From Paucibacter sp. DJ2R-2 (lineage in GTDB: Bacteria > Pseudomonadota > Gammaproteobacteria > Burkholderiales > Burkholderiaceae_C), in assembly GCF_025717675.1 (NCBI RefSeq), contig NZ_JAJIRT010000005.1, forward strand, positions 124,001 to 188,000: a stretch of 64,000 nt of DNA, written 5' to 3'. Shown one piece after another: positions 27,579 through 37,169 of the stretch. Position numbers and translations under genes: made by a program. Position 1 is the first letter of the stretch. The number at the start of each line of letters is the position of its first letter. The notes beneath the pieces were generated by a model. The model had not been told where the DNA came from, ran no database searches, and was given only the letters and a program-made list of their open reading frames with translations.

Positions 27579-28124
27579 TCAGGGTTGGCTGTTGCCGCTG
27601 CTGCTGGCCTCTTTGGCCAGTGGTGCGGCCAGCGCCGCATTGATGTCGGCGGCGATCGCATCCAGCGCGCTTTCGCTATAGCCCTTGTAGAGCCGGATGA
27701 TGCGACCGTCACGGCCGATGATCAGCATGTGCGGGATGCCCTGCACCCCGAAGGCTTGTTGGGCCTGCTTGTCGGGGTCGTAGATCATCTGCAGCTTGAA
27801 GTCCTTGAGCGCGCGCTTGGCCCGGCGGAAGACATCGCGCGCCTCGGTGTTCACCGCGATCACCTCCAGTTTTTCGCGGCCGACCAGGTTCTGGATGTTT
27901 TCCAGCACCGGCAACTCCTTCAGGCAGTAGCCGCACCAGGTGGCCCAGAAGGTCAGCACCACGGCGCGGCCTGAGTACTGGCTCAGCAAGATGGTGTCGC
28001 CATCGAGGTTTTTTCCGACGGCATCGGGCGGCAGGTCGCCAGCGCCCGGCACGCTGGGTTTGGCCTGGGCCAGTGGTGCGGTCAGCAGGGCCAGGCACAG
28101 CGGCAGGTAGCGAAGCAGTCGCAT
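27579..28124 (-). CDS. TlpA-family thiol:disulfide oxidoreductase
   Basis: A 181-residue exported protein. The signal peptide spans about 1-21 (MRLLRYLPLCLALL to AQA). A thioredoxin fold of the TlpA/ResA type follows, with FWATWCGYC active-site cysteines C64 and C67, and a cis-proline loop GIPHMLII. CGYC is a plausible reducing centre. It probably reduces periplasmic cysteines, for instance in apocytochrome or copper-site assembly. It lies downstream of a TonB-like gene and copA on the same strand, with 52- and 104-base gaps, which might link it to copper handling. Confidence 0.88.
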   Translation of the reverse strand: MRLLRYLPLCLALLTAPLAQAKPSVPGAGDLPPDAVGKNLDGDTILLSQYSGRAVVLTFWATWCGYCLKELPVLENIQNLVGREKLEVIAVNTEARDVFRRAKRALKDFKLQMIYDPDKQAQQAFGVQGIPHMLIIGRDGRIIRLYKGYSESALDAIAADINAALAAPLAKEASSSGNSQP

Positions 28125-28176
28125 GAGGGGGCCTCGTTGGAGTCGGCGTGAATGCATGGGGGGCGAGAGCGGTCGA

Positions 28177-28911
28177 TCAGCGATTGTGGATGGCGCGTTC
28201 GAAAGCCGGGATGCGGAAGTTCGTGGGGTACACGTCTCGGGTGTGCAGGGCGAATCGCACGGAAACTTGGCCTTCGACCGGGCGGTTGTTGACGCGCTGG
28301 GCTTCGAGGACCCAACCCTCAAACGAGGCCTTGGCAAAGCGCCGAACCGACTCCGGCATGCCAGGCAGCATGTGCACATCGACCTTGTGACACAGGCCTT
28401 CAGGGCTGACATGGCAGGTCGCTTGCACGCCGCCCTCCCAGCCCGGGGTGCGACGCAACTCGCGCGGGTAGCTCGCCATATAGCGCTTGATGGGCAAGGG
28501 TGCCATCGACAGGCCTAGAAACTTCACTTGATCGACTTCGTCCGGCTGGGCCGCCGGCAGCAGCTGGTAGTTCAGTCGCACACCGGTGCGAAAGGTGGCC
28601 GGTGAGCCGTCGCTGTCCTTGACCGCCTGTATGCGCGCCGACTGAAGCTGGCGCTTGACCAGATCGGCAAAGGCTTGGGGTAGTTCCGCCTCGTTCGGCA
28701 GATGGAAGGCCAGATTGCGCCCGTCGGGGCCAAACAGCACATCGGCCCAGATCTCATAGCGTTGGCCGTTCGCCGCGCTGATCTGGGCCGTGGCGTCGGC
28801 GTCGTCCTGAGCCTGGACGGCGCCGGCGGCCAAGAACAGATGGGTGCACAACAGGGCCGACATGCCATGTTTGGAATAGCAACGAGAGCGGGGTGAATGC
28901 ATGACGGACAT
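28177..28911 (-). CDS. Exported protein with a TonB C-terminal-like domain
   Basis: A 244-residue secreted protein. The start used is MSVMHSPR; an in-frame extension to 28944 exists. The hydrophobic signal region ends GAVQAQ. I recognise no domain in the first half, but the C-terminal 80 residues follow the TonB-C plan: WEGGVQATCHVSPEGLCHKV, then FEGWVLEAQRVNNRPVEGQV and VRFALHT, similar to the strand-helix-strand layout of TonB. Two cysteines in the domain may pair. No membrane anchor or exb genes are present. Its position between copA and a TlpA gene is suggestive but not decisive. Confidence 0.7.
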   Translation of the reverse strand: MSVMHSPRSRCYSKHGMSALLCTHLFLAAGAVQAQDDADATAQISAANGQRYEIWADVLFGPDGRNLAFHLPNEAELPQAFADLVKRQLQSARIQAVKDSDGSPATFRTGVRLNYQLLPAAQPDEVDQVKFLGLSMAPLPIKRYMASYPRELRRTPGWEGGVQATCHVSPEGLCHKVDVHMLPGMPESVRRFAKASFEGWVLEAQRVNNRPVEGQVSVRFALHTRDVYPTNFRIPAFERAIHNR

Positions 28912-29015
28912 GGGTGCTAGCGGCCGGTGGCGGGATCCGCGCATATTCTGCGTCAGCCCAGGCCCTGCCCGTGGCTGGCAGGCATCACCCTGAAGAGGGA
29001 GGCGGTGGCGAATCC

Positions 29016-31457
29016 TCAGCTGCTGCTGCTGCTTTCGGCGGTCTTGGGCCGCCAGCGCCGCAGCAACAAGGCATTGCTGACCACCGACACGCTGGAAAAC
29101 GCCATGGCCGCGCCGGCCAGCACCGGGTTCAGGAGACCGAAGGCCGCGAGTGGAATACCGACGGCGTTGTAGGCAAAGGCCCAGAACAGGTTCTGGCGGA
29201 TCTTGGCGTAGGTCCGGCGCGAGATGGCGATGGCGTCGGCGACCAGGGCCGGGTCGCCGCGCATCAGGGTGATGCCGGCGGCGGCCATGGCGACCTCGGT
29301 GCCGCTGGACATGGCCAGGCCCACATCGGCCGCGGCCAGGGCCGGCGCGTCGTTGATGCCGTCGCCGACCATGGCCACGCTGCGGGTCTGCCCATCCGGG
29401 CCGCGCTTGAGTTGGCTGACGATGTCGGCCTTGTCTTTCGGCAGCACCTCGGCATGGACCTCGTCAATGCCGAGCTGCCGGGCCACCGTGCCGGCACTGC
29501 CGCGGTTGTCGCCGCTGATCAGGGCCGTCTGCACGCCCATGGCGTGCAAGCGCAAGATGGCTTGCGCGGCGCTGGGCTTGAGCCGGTCGCCAAAGGCCAG
29601 CAAGCCGAGCAGCTGCGGCGCTTCCTGTTCGCTGCGGCCCAGTGCCGCCAGCCAGGACAGGCTGCGCCCTTCGTCCTGCAAGGCGGTGGCGCGCGCCTGC
29701 AGCGGCGCCAGGTCCAGCTTCAGCTCGTTCATATAGCGGCTGCTGCCCAGGCGCAACTCGCGGGCTTCGCCCTGCCAGTCCACCTGGGCGGCGACGCCGC
29801 GGCCGGCCACGGCCCGCATCTCGCGCGCGGCCGGGATCTGCAGCCCCGCCTGCTCGGCCGCCGCCTCGCGCACGGCGCGGGCCAGCGGGTGCTCGCTGCC
29901 GGCCTGCACGGCGGCGGCCAGGGCGAGCAGATCGGCGTGGCCTTCGTGCGCCAGCAAACGCGGCCGGCCCTCGGTCAGGGTGCCGGTCTTGTCGAAAGCC
30001 ACCAGCTTGAGACTGTGGGCCAGCTCCAAAGCTTGAGCATCCTTGATCAAGATGCCATAACGCGCCGCCACGCCGGTGCCGGCCATGATGGCGGTGGGCG
30101 TGGCCAAGCCCAAGGCACAGGGACAGGCGATCACCAACACCGAGACCGCATGCAGCAGGGCGGGCTCCCACAGCCCGGTGCCCAGACCCCAGCCCAGCAA
30201 GGTCAGCAGGGCCAGCAGCAGGACCACGGGCACGAACACCGCACTGACCCGGTCGACCAGGCGCTGGATCGGCGCCTTGTGGCCTTGGGCGTCTTCCACC
30301 ATGCGGGCAATGCGAGCCAGGGTCGATTCCGCGCCCAGGGCTGTGCAACGCAGGCGCAGCAGGCCTTCGCCATTGACGGCGCCGCCGGTCAGGTGTTCGC
30401 CGGCCTGCTTGGCCACCGGCAGGCTCTCGCCGGTGATCAGCGATTCGTCGACCTGGCTGCAACCCTCCAGCACCAGGCCGTCGACCGGGATCCGTTCGCC
30501 CGGCCGCACCAGCACCTCGTCACCGAGCCGCAGCTGTTCCAGCGGCAGCTCCTGTTCCCGGCCCTCGCGCAGCACGCGTGCGCTCTGCGGCTGCAGGGCC
30601 TGCAGGGCGCGGATGGCCTCGGTGGTCTGGCGCTTGGCGCGCGCCTCCAGCCATTTGCCCAGCAGCACCAGGCAGATGACCACGGCCGCCGATTCGAAAT
30701 ACAAAGCCATGCTCATCGGCCCATGGGCCCAGAGCTCGTACAGCGACAAACCAAAGGCCGCGCTGGTGCCCAGGGCCACCAGCAGGTCCATATTGCCGCT
30801 GCCGGCGCGCAGGGCGGCCCAGCCGGCCTTGTAAAAGCGTGCGCCCAGCCAGAACTGCACCGGTGCCGCCAGAGCCAGCTGCCAGTAGCCGTTCAGCATC
30901 CAGTGCTGGCCGATCAGCATGCCCAGCATGGGCAGCACCAGGGGCGCGCAGAGCAGGGCGGCGATCAGCACCGGCCAGACGCTGGCGGACCAGGGCGGGC
31001 CGCTCGCGCCGGAATCCTGGGTGTCCAGCAGGCTGGCTTCGTAACCGGCTTTGCCGACGGCGGCGGTCAGCGTCGCCGCCGTGATGCCTTCCAGCACCTG
31101 CACATTGGCGCTTTCGATGGCCAGGTTCACTTCGGCCGTCAGCACCCCCGGCAGCTTCAGCAGTGCCCGCTCGACCCGGCCGACGCAGGAGGCGCAGGTC
31201 ATGCCCTGGATGCGCAAGCGCCAGGTTTTCAGTTTGAGCGGATAGCCGGCCTGGGCCAGGGCGGCGGCCAGGCTGGGCAAATCCGGTGCACCCGTCAGCA
31301 CGGCGGTTTCGGTGGCCAGATTGACCTCGGCCGAGAGGACCCCGGTTTGTTTGCGCAGCAAGGTCTCGACGCGGGCGACGCAGGAGGCGCAGCTCATGCC
31401 CGAGAGCGGCAAGCGCAGGCTGGCGGAGGAATCAGGGCGGGCAGGGGTGGCATTCAT
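29016..31457 (-). CDS. copA: Copper-exporting P1B-type ATPase CopA
   Basis: An 813-residue P-type ATPase. Two N-terminal heavy-metal-associated domains carry GMSCASC (C23, C26) and GMTCASC (near residue 93). Eight transmembrane helices follow, with the CPC metal site near 446 ([13 protein letters not shown]), the phosphorylated Asp of DKTGT near 488, TGES, and [11 protein letters not shown]. This is the Cu(I) export type. ATP hydrolysis drives Cu(I) from cytoplasm to periplasm. It is divergent from a single-HMA chaperone gene across 76 bases. No CueR gene is adjacent, but a MerR-like dyad lies between the two genes. Confidence 0.97.
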   Translation of the reverse strand: MNATPARPDSSASLRLPLSGMSCASCVARVETLLRKQTGVLSAEVNLATETAVLTGAPDLPSLAAALAQAGYPLKLKTWRLRIQGMTCASCVGRVERALLKLPGVLTAEVNLAIESANVQVLEGITAATLTAAVGKAGYEASLLDTQDSGASGPPWSASVWPVLIAALLCAPLVLPMLGMLIGQHWMLNGYWQLALAAPVQFWLGARFYKAGWAALRAGSGNMDLLVALGTSAAFGLSLYELWAHGPMSMALYFESAAVVICLVLLGKWLEARAKRQTTEAIRALQALQPQSARVLREGREQELPLEQLRLGDEVLVRPGERIPVDGLVLEGCSQVDESLITGESLPVAKQAGEHLTGGAVNGEGLLRLRCTALGAESTLARIARMVEDAQGHKAPIQRLVDRVSAVFVPVVLLLALLTLLGWGLGTGLWEPALLHAVSVLVIACPCALGLATPTAIMAGTGVAARYGILIKDAQALELAHSLKLVAFDKTGTLTEGRPRLLAHEGHADLLALAAAVQAGSEHPLARAVREAAAEQAGLQIPAAREMRAVAGRGVAAQVDWQGEARELRLGSSRYMNELKLDLAPLQARATALQDEGRSLSWLAALGRSEQEAPQLLGLLAFGDRLKPSAAQAILRLHAMGVQTALISGDNRGSAGTVARQLGIDEVHAEVLPKDKADIVSQLKRGPDGQTRSVAMVGDGINDAPALAAADVGLAMSSGTEVAMAAAGITLMRGDPALVADAIAISRRTYAKIRQNLFWAFAYNAVGIPLAAFGLLNPVLAGAAMAFSSVSVVSNALLLRRWRPKTAESSSSS

Positions 31458-31488
31458 ATGCGGCTAGTGTCGCGCCAAGCAGCCCGAG

Positions 31489-31505
31489 CTGCCCTAGACT
31501 GGCAG
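31489..31505. promoter_or_regulatory. Candidate MerR/CueR-type dyad between copA and the copper chaperone
   Basis: CTGCC and GGCAG are reverse complements separated by seven bases, the arm-to-arm distance of CueR sites. The arms are only five bases and do not match the CCTTCC consensus, so this is a weak call based mainly on position. Confidence 0.3.
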
Positions 31506-31533
31506 TCATTGCCCTTTTTGCACCGGGAACCCC

Positions 31534-31728
31534 ATGAGCGAATTCACCCTCCCCGATATGAGTTGTGGCCATTGTGTGGCCGCCATCACCGCGGCCCTGA
31601 AGGCGCTGGATCCGCAGGCCAAGCTGAGCTTCGATCTGCCTGCCCATCGTCTGCAGGTCGAAGGCGGCGCGCAGAGCGAGGCCGCGCTGGCCCAGGCTCT
31701 GAGCGAAGCGGGCTACCCGCCGGCCTGA
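31534..31728 (+). CDS. Heavy-metal-associated domain protein (CopZ-like copper chaperone)
   Basis: A 64-residue single HMA domain with the metal-binding motif MSCGHC (Cys near residues 11 and 14) and the ferredoxin-like beta-alpha-beta pattern (SEFTLPDMSCGHC, HRLQVEGG, ALSEAGYPPA). It is the size of CopZ/Atx1-type chaperones and probably delivers Cu(I) to the neighbouring divergent CopA. The CGHC centre, rather than CASC, is seen in many beta-proteobacterial CopZ proteins. Confidence 0.88.
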   Translation: MSEFTLPDMSCGHCVAAITAALKALDPQAKLSFDLPAHRLQVEGGAQSEAALAQALSEAGYPPA

Positions 31729-31772
31729 GCGGCGCCGGCATTCCTTTCCCTGCAGCTTGCCCCGCATTGCCC

Positions 31773-33101
31773 ATGCTGGACGCCATCAAGCGCGCCGCGG
31801 CCGAGGATGAGGGCTCGGTCAACCCGCATTACCTCGACCATCTGGTCGCCACCGCCGAGCAGCGCGAGATCGAGGCCACCGAGGACATCGTCAGCGGCAG
31901 CGGCATCAAGCTGCTGGCGCGTGGCAGCAAGATCAGCGCCAGCCTGCGCGATCGCCTGCTGCAGCACAAGTTGCAAAAGCCGCTCGAGCATTGCCTGGGC
32001 CTGAGCGAGGGCATCACGCCTCAGCGCTTGAGCGAGCTGGCGCAGGAGCTGCTGCAACGTCATCCGCTGCTGCAGCAGCTGTGTCAGCACGAGCGCGCCC
32101 GTCCGGCGGCCGAATCGCTGGGGAAGCTGCCCTTGTCGCCGCCTTTGCAGGCCTTGCTGACCGTTTACGCCCAGCGCGGCCCCGACCGGCTTGAACATGC
32201 GGTCGGTGTGGCCTTGGCCGCACTGGGCCTGGCGCGCCGCCTGCTGCCCGGCGACATCGAGGGCCACCGCCTGCTGGCCCGTGCCGGCCTCTTGCACGAT
32301 GTGGGTGAGCTCTATCTGCAACCCGAGTACCTGCGCCGCGACCTGCCTTTGCATGCCGAGCAGTGGCGCCATCTGGTCAGCCATTCCATCATCAGCCATC
32401 GGGTTCTGAGCGGCATTGCTGGCGGCGGCCCGGCCCTGGCCGACTTGGTGATCAGCCACCATGAGCGCCTGGACGGCTTTGGCTACCCGCAAGGCCTGCG
32501 CGGCGAGGCCCAGCTGGGTCTGCCGGCGCAGATCCTGGCCGCCGCCGAGTGGCTGGTCGGCCTGATGGAGAGTGGCGCCAGCGCCGTCGTGCACGCCAGC
32601 ATCGCCACCAAGCTGATCCCCGGCGAGTTCGGCAGCGGTTTGCTGGAGGAGCTGCGCCGGGTCTCGCTGGCCTGCGCCGGGCCCAATGCCCTGCCCGACG
32701 AGGCGGCCAGCCTGTCCGATGCTCTGCCCAAGGTGGTGCGCGTCGCGGCCGTGCTGCGCAGCTTCCGCGCCTCGCGCGAGCTGATCGACGCGCGCATGGC
32801 CGACGCCAGCCCGGCCTTGCGGCGCATGTTGGAGCTCTTGCTCCACCGCATGCTGCAGCTGCAGACGTCCTTCAGCAGCGCTGGCCTGGACACCGGTGCG
32901 CCCGCGAATGTATTCGGCGAGCTGGTCGCGCAAGCCGGCCCGGTCAAGGTCGAAACCGTCTCTCTGGTGCGCGAATTCAGCTGGCGCATGCGCGAGCTGG
33001 AGCGCGAGTCGCTGATGCGCGCCAGCCAGTTCAGCGCCGAAGATCAGACCTTGTTGCAAGGCCTGATCGACACGCTCAAGGCCGACCTCAGCCCTTCTTG
33101 A
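31773..33101 (+). CDS. HD-GYP-type phosphohydrolase domain protein
   Basis: A 442-residue cytoplasmic protein. The N-terminal 130 residues are helical with no family I recognise. The HD-GYP core starts near residue 150 with AGLLHDVGE (H175-D176), HSIISHRVL, ISHHERLDGFGYPQGL (H229-H230, GYP at 237-239). The first motif ends in Glu instead of the usual HDIGK lysine, so cyclic-di-GMP hydrolysis could be altered. The C-terminus has a helical bundle with KVETVSLVREF and a leucine-rich tail. The gene is convergent with the molybdoenzyme gene, the 3' ends overlapping by 14 bases. The open frame continues upstream antisense to copA but that part is not coding. Confidence 0.85.
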   Translation: MLDAIKRAAAEDEGSVNPHYLDHLVATAEQREIEATEDIVSGSGIKLLARGSKISASLRDRLLQHKLQKPLEHCLGLSEGITPQRLSELAQELLQRHPLLQQLCQHERARPAAESLGKLPLSPPLQALLTVYAQRGPDRLEHAVGVALAALGLARRLLPGDIEGHRLLARAGLLHDVGELYLQPEYLRRDLPLHAEQWRHLVSHSIISHRVLSGIAGGGPALADLVISHHERLDGFGYPQGLRGEAQLGLPAQILAAAEWLVGLMESGASAVVHASIATKLIPGEFGSGLLEELRRVSLACAGPNALPDEAASLSDALPKVVRVAAVLRSFRASRELIDARMADASPALRRMLELLLHRMLQLQTSFSSAGLDTGAPANVFGELVAQAGPVKVETVSLVREFSWRMRELERESLMRASQFSAEDQTLLQGLIDTLKADLSPS

Positions 33102-35268
33102 TCAGCAGGGCCGGGTCGATCGGCAGCTGGCGCAGGCGCACGCCGGTGGCGGCAAAGATGGCGTTCGCCACCGCCGGCGCCAGGGGTGGCGTGCCGGGTT
33201 CGCCGATGCCGCCGGGCGCTTCTTGGCTGGCCACCAGATGCACCTCCACCTTCGGCATTTCGCTCATGCGAACGACCGGGTAGTCGTGGAAATTGCTCTG
33301 CTCGACGCGCCCGTTCTTGTGCGTGATCTTGCCGTAGAGCGCGGCCGAGAGACCGTAGCAGATGGCACTCTCGACCTGATGCTGGATGGTCAGCGGGTTG
33401 ACCGTCTGGCCGCAGTCCACGGCTGCCACCACGCGGTGCACCTTGGGCGCGCCGTCCTTGCCCACTGAGACCTCGGCCACCTCGGCGACAAAGCTGCCAA
33501 AGCTCTCAGCCACGGCGATGCCGCGGAACACGCCCTTGGGCAGCTTCTTGCCCCAGCCGGCCTTGGCTGCAGCCAGGCGCAGCACCGCTTGCATACGCGG
33601 CTGCTTGCCCAGAGCCGCGAGGCGGAATTGCAGCGGGTCGGCGCCGGCCGCGTGGGCCATTTCGTCGATGAAGCTTTCCAGGAAAAAGGCGTTCTGTGAA
33701 TGCCCCACCGAGCGCCAGAACCAGACCTGCGGGCCGGGCTCGGCGCGGCCATAGGCGATGCGCAGATTGGCGATGTCGTAGGGCTGGTCGGCCAGGCCCT
33801 CCACGGCCATGGAGTCCACGCCGTTCTCGGGGATCTTCATAAAGCCCGAGGCCGCCATGATGGACGGCGAGCCCACATCGGCGCGCAGCATGGTGGGCCG
33901 GCCCTGGGCGTCCAGCGCGCCTTCGAACTGCACCACCGAGGCGGGGCGGTAGAAGCCGGCGGCCATGTCGTCGGCGCGGTCGTAAATCAGCTTGACCGGC
34001 CGGCCGCTGATCTTGGACAGCAGGGTCGCGGCAATGGTCACATCATGCGCAAAGCGGCGCCCGAAGCCGCCGCCCAGCAAGCTGGTGTTGACCTTGACAT
34101 TGGCTTGCGGCACGCCGGCCACCTGGGCCACCACCATCTGTGTCGGCCCGGAGCCTTGGGTGCCGGTCCAGACCTCAGCGCGGTCGGCCTGCACCCAGGC
34201 CAGGCAGTTGAGAGGCTCCATGCAGGCATGGGCCAGATAGGGCACCTCGTAGCGCGCGCTCAGGGTCTTGGCGGCCACGGCGGATGCATCCTTGAGATTG
34301 CCCTGGTCCACCGCCACGGCCGAGGCCTGCTCGGCGCCTTGCAGCAGCAGGGTGCTGACCTGGGCCGAGGACAGCGTCGCCTGCTCGGGCTTGGCGCTCA
34401 GGTCCCATTCCAGCTTGAGGGCCTGGCGGCCTTGTTGTGCGGCCCAGTAGCCTTGGGCCAGCACCGCCACGCCGAAGGGCAGGGTGATGACCTGCACCAC
34501 GCCTTTGACGGCGCGTGCTGCCGCTTCATCCATCTGCTTGGGTTTGGCGCCCTCGAAGGGCGCGCGCGACAGCACGGCGATCACCATGCCCTCGACCTGG
34601 GCGTCGATGCCGTAGCGGGCCGTGCCATTGGTCTTGGCCGGTGTGTCCAGGCGGCGGGTGGGGCGGCCCAGAATCTTGAAGTCGGCCGAGGCCTTGAGTT
34701 TGGGCGCGCTGGGCACGGGCAGCTGCGAGGCCGCGGCGACCAGGGCGCCGTAGGCCACTTTCTGTCCGGCCGGGCCCAGCACATGGCCGCGCTCGGTGCG
34801 CAGCTGGGCGGCGGGCAGCTGCCACTGGGCCGCTGCGGCCGCCACCAGCATCTCGCGAGCCGCGGCACCGGCCTGGCGCAGCGGTGTCCAGTGGGCGCGC
34901 ACCGTGGTGCTGCCGCCGGTGGCCTGCATGCCGAACATGGGGTTGTTGTAGCGGCCATCGGCCGGCGCCTGCTCGACGCCGACCTGGCGCCAGTCGGCGT
35001 CCAGCTCTTCGGCCAGCAGCATGGGGATGGCGGTCAGCACGCCCTGGCCCATTTCCGAGCTGCCGCAGAGCACGGTGACGCGGTTGTCTGGCGTCAGGCG
35101 CAGCCAGGCATTGGGGGCGAAGGTGTTGCTGGCGGCTTGCGCCTGGGCGCGGCGCGCGGCCAGCGGCAGGGCGAAACCGATGCTCAGGGCGGCGGCGCCG
35201 CTGGCGCCGGCCTGCAGCAGCTGGCGGCGGTTCAAGGTGGCGGCCTTAGGGCTTTGGGTCTTGTGCAT
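33088..35268 (-). CDS. Molybdopterin-binding subunit, isoquinoline 1-oxidoreductase/aldehyde dehydrogenase type (IorB-like)
   Basis: A 726-residue catalytic subunit of the xanthine oxidase family. A twin-arginine signal (NRRQLLQAGASGAAAL) sends the folded enzyme to the periplasm. Marks include EMGQGVLTAIPMLLAEEL, GGSTTVRAHW, GGGFGRRF (cofactor binding), and VAAVDCGQTVNPLTI near the C-terminus. This IorB-like group contains the molybdenum-cytosine-dinucleotide cofactor and oxidises aldehydes or N-heterocycles. It lies one base after its 2Fe-2S subunit. Electrons probably pass to c-type cytochromes; two multiheme cytochromes lie at 49-51 kb but not next to it. Substrate unknown. Confidence 0.94.
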   Translation of the reverse strand: MHKTQSPKAATLNRRQLLQAGASGAAALSIGFALPLAARRAQAQAASNTFAPNAWLRLTPDNRVTVLCGSSEMGQGVLTAIPMLLAEELDADWRQVGVEQAPADGRYNNPMFGMQATGGSTTVRAHWTPLRQAGAAAREMLVAAAAAQWQLPAAQLRTERGHVLGPAGQKVAYGALVAAASQLPVPSAPKLKASADFKILGRPTRRLDTPAKTNGTARYGIDAQVEGMVIAVLSRAPFEGAKPKQMDEAAARAVKGVVQVITLPFGVAVLAQGYWAAQQGRQALKLEWDLSAKPEQATLSSAQVSTLLLQGAEQASAVAVDQGNLKDASAVAAKTLSARYEVPYLAHACMEPLNCLAWVQADRAEVWTGTQGSGPTQMVVAQVAGVPQANVKVNTSLLGGGFGRRFAHDVTIAATLLSKISGRPVKLIYDRADDMAAGFYRPASVVQFEGALDAQGRPTMLRADVGSPSIMAASGFMKIPENGVDSMAVEGLADQPYDIANLRIAYGRAEPGPQVWFWRSVGHSQNAFFLESFIDEMAHAAGADPLQFRLAALGKQPRMQAVLRLAAAKAGWGKKLPKGVFRGIAVAESFGSFVAEVAEVSVGKDGAPKVHRVVAAVDCGQTVNPLTIQHQVESAICYGLSAALYGKITHKNGRVEQSNFHDYPVVRMSEMPKVEVHLVASQEAPGGIGEPGTPPLAPAVANAIFAATGVRLRQLPIDPALLIKKG

Positions 35269-35269
35269 C

Positions 35270-35743
35270 TCAAGCTCCCTTCTGGCTGAGCGTGGCCGAG
35301 GCGTCGTGGATGGCGACCCGGATCTGCTGGTAGGTGCCGCAGCGGCAGATATTGCCGCTCATGGCCTGGTCGATGTCGGCGTCACTGGGCTTTTTCTTGG
35401 TCGCCAGCAGGGCGCAGGCGCTCATGATCTGGCCGCTCTGGCAGTAGCCGCACTGCGGCACATCGAGCTTGACCCAGGAGGCCTGCACGGCACGCCCGGT
35501 CTTGCTGGCGCCCACGCCTTCGATGGTGGTGATCTTCTTGCCTGCGGCGGCCGACAAGGGCGTGGAACAGGCGCGCACGGGCTGGCCGTCCAGGTGCACG
35601 GTGCAGGCCCCGCACAAGGCCATGCCGCAGCCGAACTTGGTGCCGGTCAATTGAAGGTCTTCGCGCAGCGCCCACAGCAAGGGCATGTCGAGGTCGGCGT
35701 CGAGTGTGGCGGCCTGGCCGTTCACGGTCAGCTTGATGCTCAT
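35270..35743 (-). CDS. 2Fe-2S subunit of the molybdenum oxidoreductase (IorA-like)
   Basis: A 157-residue protein with two 2Fe-2S clusters. The plant-type ferredoxin cluster uses C39, C44, C47 and C59 ([11 protein letters not shown]...). The second cluster in the helical domain uses C98, C101, C133 and C135 (CGYCQSG, CRCG). The start at MSIKLTVNG has GGAGCC nine bases upstream; a ten-residue longer frame is less likely. Carries electrons from the molybdopterin subunit encoded immediately downstream. Without a signal peptide of its own, it would be co-exported by the partner's Tat signal. Confidence 0.95.
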   Translation of the reverse strand: MSIKLTVNGQAATLDADLDMPLLWALREDLQLTGTKFGCGMALCGACTVHLDGQPVRACSTPLSAAAGKKITTIEGVGASKTGRAVQASWVKLDVPQCGYCQSGQIMSACALLATKKKPSDADIDQAMSGNICRCGTYQQIRVAIHDASATLSQKGA

Positions 35744-35754
35744 GAGGGGCTCCT

Positions 35755-35783
35755 GGGGCAAAAGATGGGGCAAAAGACGGGGC
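35755..35783. repeat. 12-bp tandem repeat in the 5' leader of the oxidoreductase genes
   Basis: GGGGCAAAAGAT, GGGGCAAAAGAC and a third partial GGGGC occur head to tail, 12 bases before the 2Fe-2S gene's start. The repeat could be a slippage product or a factor site. No function is known. Confidence 0.6.
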
Positions 35784-36008
35784 GTCCGGGCACGAAGACC
35801 CGGTGGGGGCGTCGCGCAGCTTACACAGAGCCGGACTTTCTTGCTTGCCTGTCACACCATGCCGGACGCTCGGTCCCCAGCGCTGGGATGAAACCCCGGC
35901 GCCGGTACAGCAAAACCCCGCTTGTGCGCAGGGCGCTCAATTACAGTGGCGTGCGAGCCCCCAGCCGCGGCCGGTCTGGCCTTTGAATCCTGTCGCTCGG
36001 AGTCGCCG

Positions 36009-37169
36009 ATGTCTCTTGAAACCCCGCCGCTGCCCAGCCTGGATGGCTCCTCGCCTCGGCACGGGTCAGCTTGGCGCCGCTGGGCCCTGCCCCTGGCTTG
36101 GGTGCTCTTGGCCTGGACGGCGGTCAGCCTGCTGATGGCGGCCACCCTGTACGCCGATGCGGCCCGCCGCGGCGGAGTCGATGCGCCCTTTCAGGGCCTG
36201 GTCGACTCCCTGGCCAGCGTCGGTCTTCTGGCCACCTTCAGCTGGCTGCTGTACTTGGTCTTTGAACGCTGGCCGGAGCGCTGGATGCGTGCGCGCTCGA
36301 TGGCTGGCCTCTATTTCATGAGTGTGGTCCTCATGGTGCCGTTGGTCATCAGCGCCAAGCTGCTGTCGGTGATGACGCGGATCGGCAAGCCCTGGCACCT
36401 GCTCGGCGGTCTGCTGCTCAAGCAGGAGGGCGTGCTCTGGTGGTTCGAGACCATGATGATCACCGGCACCTTTGCCGCCGTGGTGGGGGTCAGCGTCTGG
36501 CAACGCAGCCGCCGCCGAGAGCAGGCCTGGCAGGCCGCGCAGAGCGACAACTTGCGTCTGCGTCTGGCCTTGCTACAGGGACAACTGGAACCACATTTCC
36601 TGTTCAACACCCTCAACGGCATCTCCTCCTTGGTGCGCGCCGGCGAGCGCGGCCAGGCGCTGTCGGCCCTGACCCGGGTCAGCGAATTGCTGCGTTATGC
36701 CTTGCGCGTCAGCAAGCGGGATTGGGTGACGGTGCAGGACGAGCTGGACTTTGTGCGCGAGTACCTGGCGCTGCAGAGCTTGCGCTTTGGCGACGACTTG
36801 CAGCTCGATTGGCAAATCGCCGCGGCCGACTGGCAGCAGGCAGCCTGCCCGCCCTTGTTGTTCCAGCCCCTGGTAGAGAACGCCATTCGCCATGGTCTGG
36901 AGGCGGGCGCTGGGCTGGGGCGGGTAACGATCGCCCTGCGTACAGAGGGCGCTCGTATCGAGCTGCGCATCGAGAATGCGCTCGGCGACAGCCCCAGCAG
37001 CCAGCGCGGTCATGGCGTTGGCCTGAGCGCCACACGCGAACGCCTGGCCATGCTCTACGGCGCCGCAGCCGGGCTGCAAACCCACCAGGAACAGAGCCGT
37101 TTTGTCCTAGAAATGAGCCTGCCATGGCGGGAAGTGAATGATGAAGATGTGGAACGCACTGATCGTTGA
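36009..37169 (+). CDS. LytS/AlgZ-type sensor histidine kinase
   Basis: A 386-residue membrane kinase of the His_kinase (LytS) family. About four transmembrane helices occupy residues 25-165. The H-box is QLEPHFLFNTLNGI with H196, followed by the N-box region LLFQPLVENAIRHGLE, the IELRIENALG strand and GLSATRERLAMLYG. These kinases partner LytTR response regulators. The partner starts within this gene's last 32 bases. The ATG at 36009 is the only one giving the full first helix. A perfect match of neighbours makes a two-component pair certain, but the signal is unknown; the oppositely oriented TonB-dependent receptor gene downstream may be a target. Confidence 0.94.
   Translation: MSLETPPLPSLDGSSPRHGSAWRRWALPLAWVLLAWTAVSLLMAATLYADAARRGGVDAPFQGLVDSLASVGLLATFSWLLYLVFERWPERWMRARSMAGLYFMSVVLMVPLVISAKLLSVMTRIGKPWHLLGGLLLKQEGVLWWFETMMITGTFAAVVGVSVWQRSRRREQAWQAAQSDNLRLRLALLQGQLEPHFLFNTLNGISSLVRAGERGQALSALTRVSELLRYALRVSKRDWVTVQDELDFVREYLALQSLRFGDDLQLDWQIAAADWQQAACPPLLFQPLVENAIRHGLEAGAGLGRVTIALRTEGARIELRIENALGDSPSSQRGHGVGLSATRERLAMLYGAAAGLQTHQEQSRFVLEMSLPWREVNDEDVERTDR

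Noticed and set aside
28914-31500. Very long open frame on the plus strand antisense to copA, continuing into the HD-GYP gene
   Set aside because: High GC leaves antisense frames open. The translation is low-complexity Gln/Gly/His/Ala without domains, and copA on the other strand is unambiguous. Only the part from 31773 on is real.
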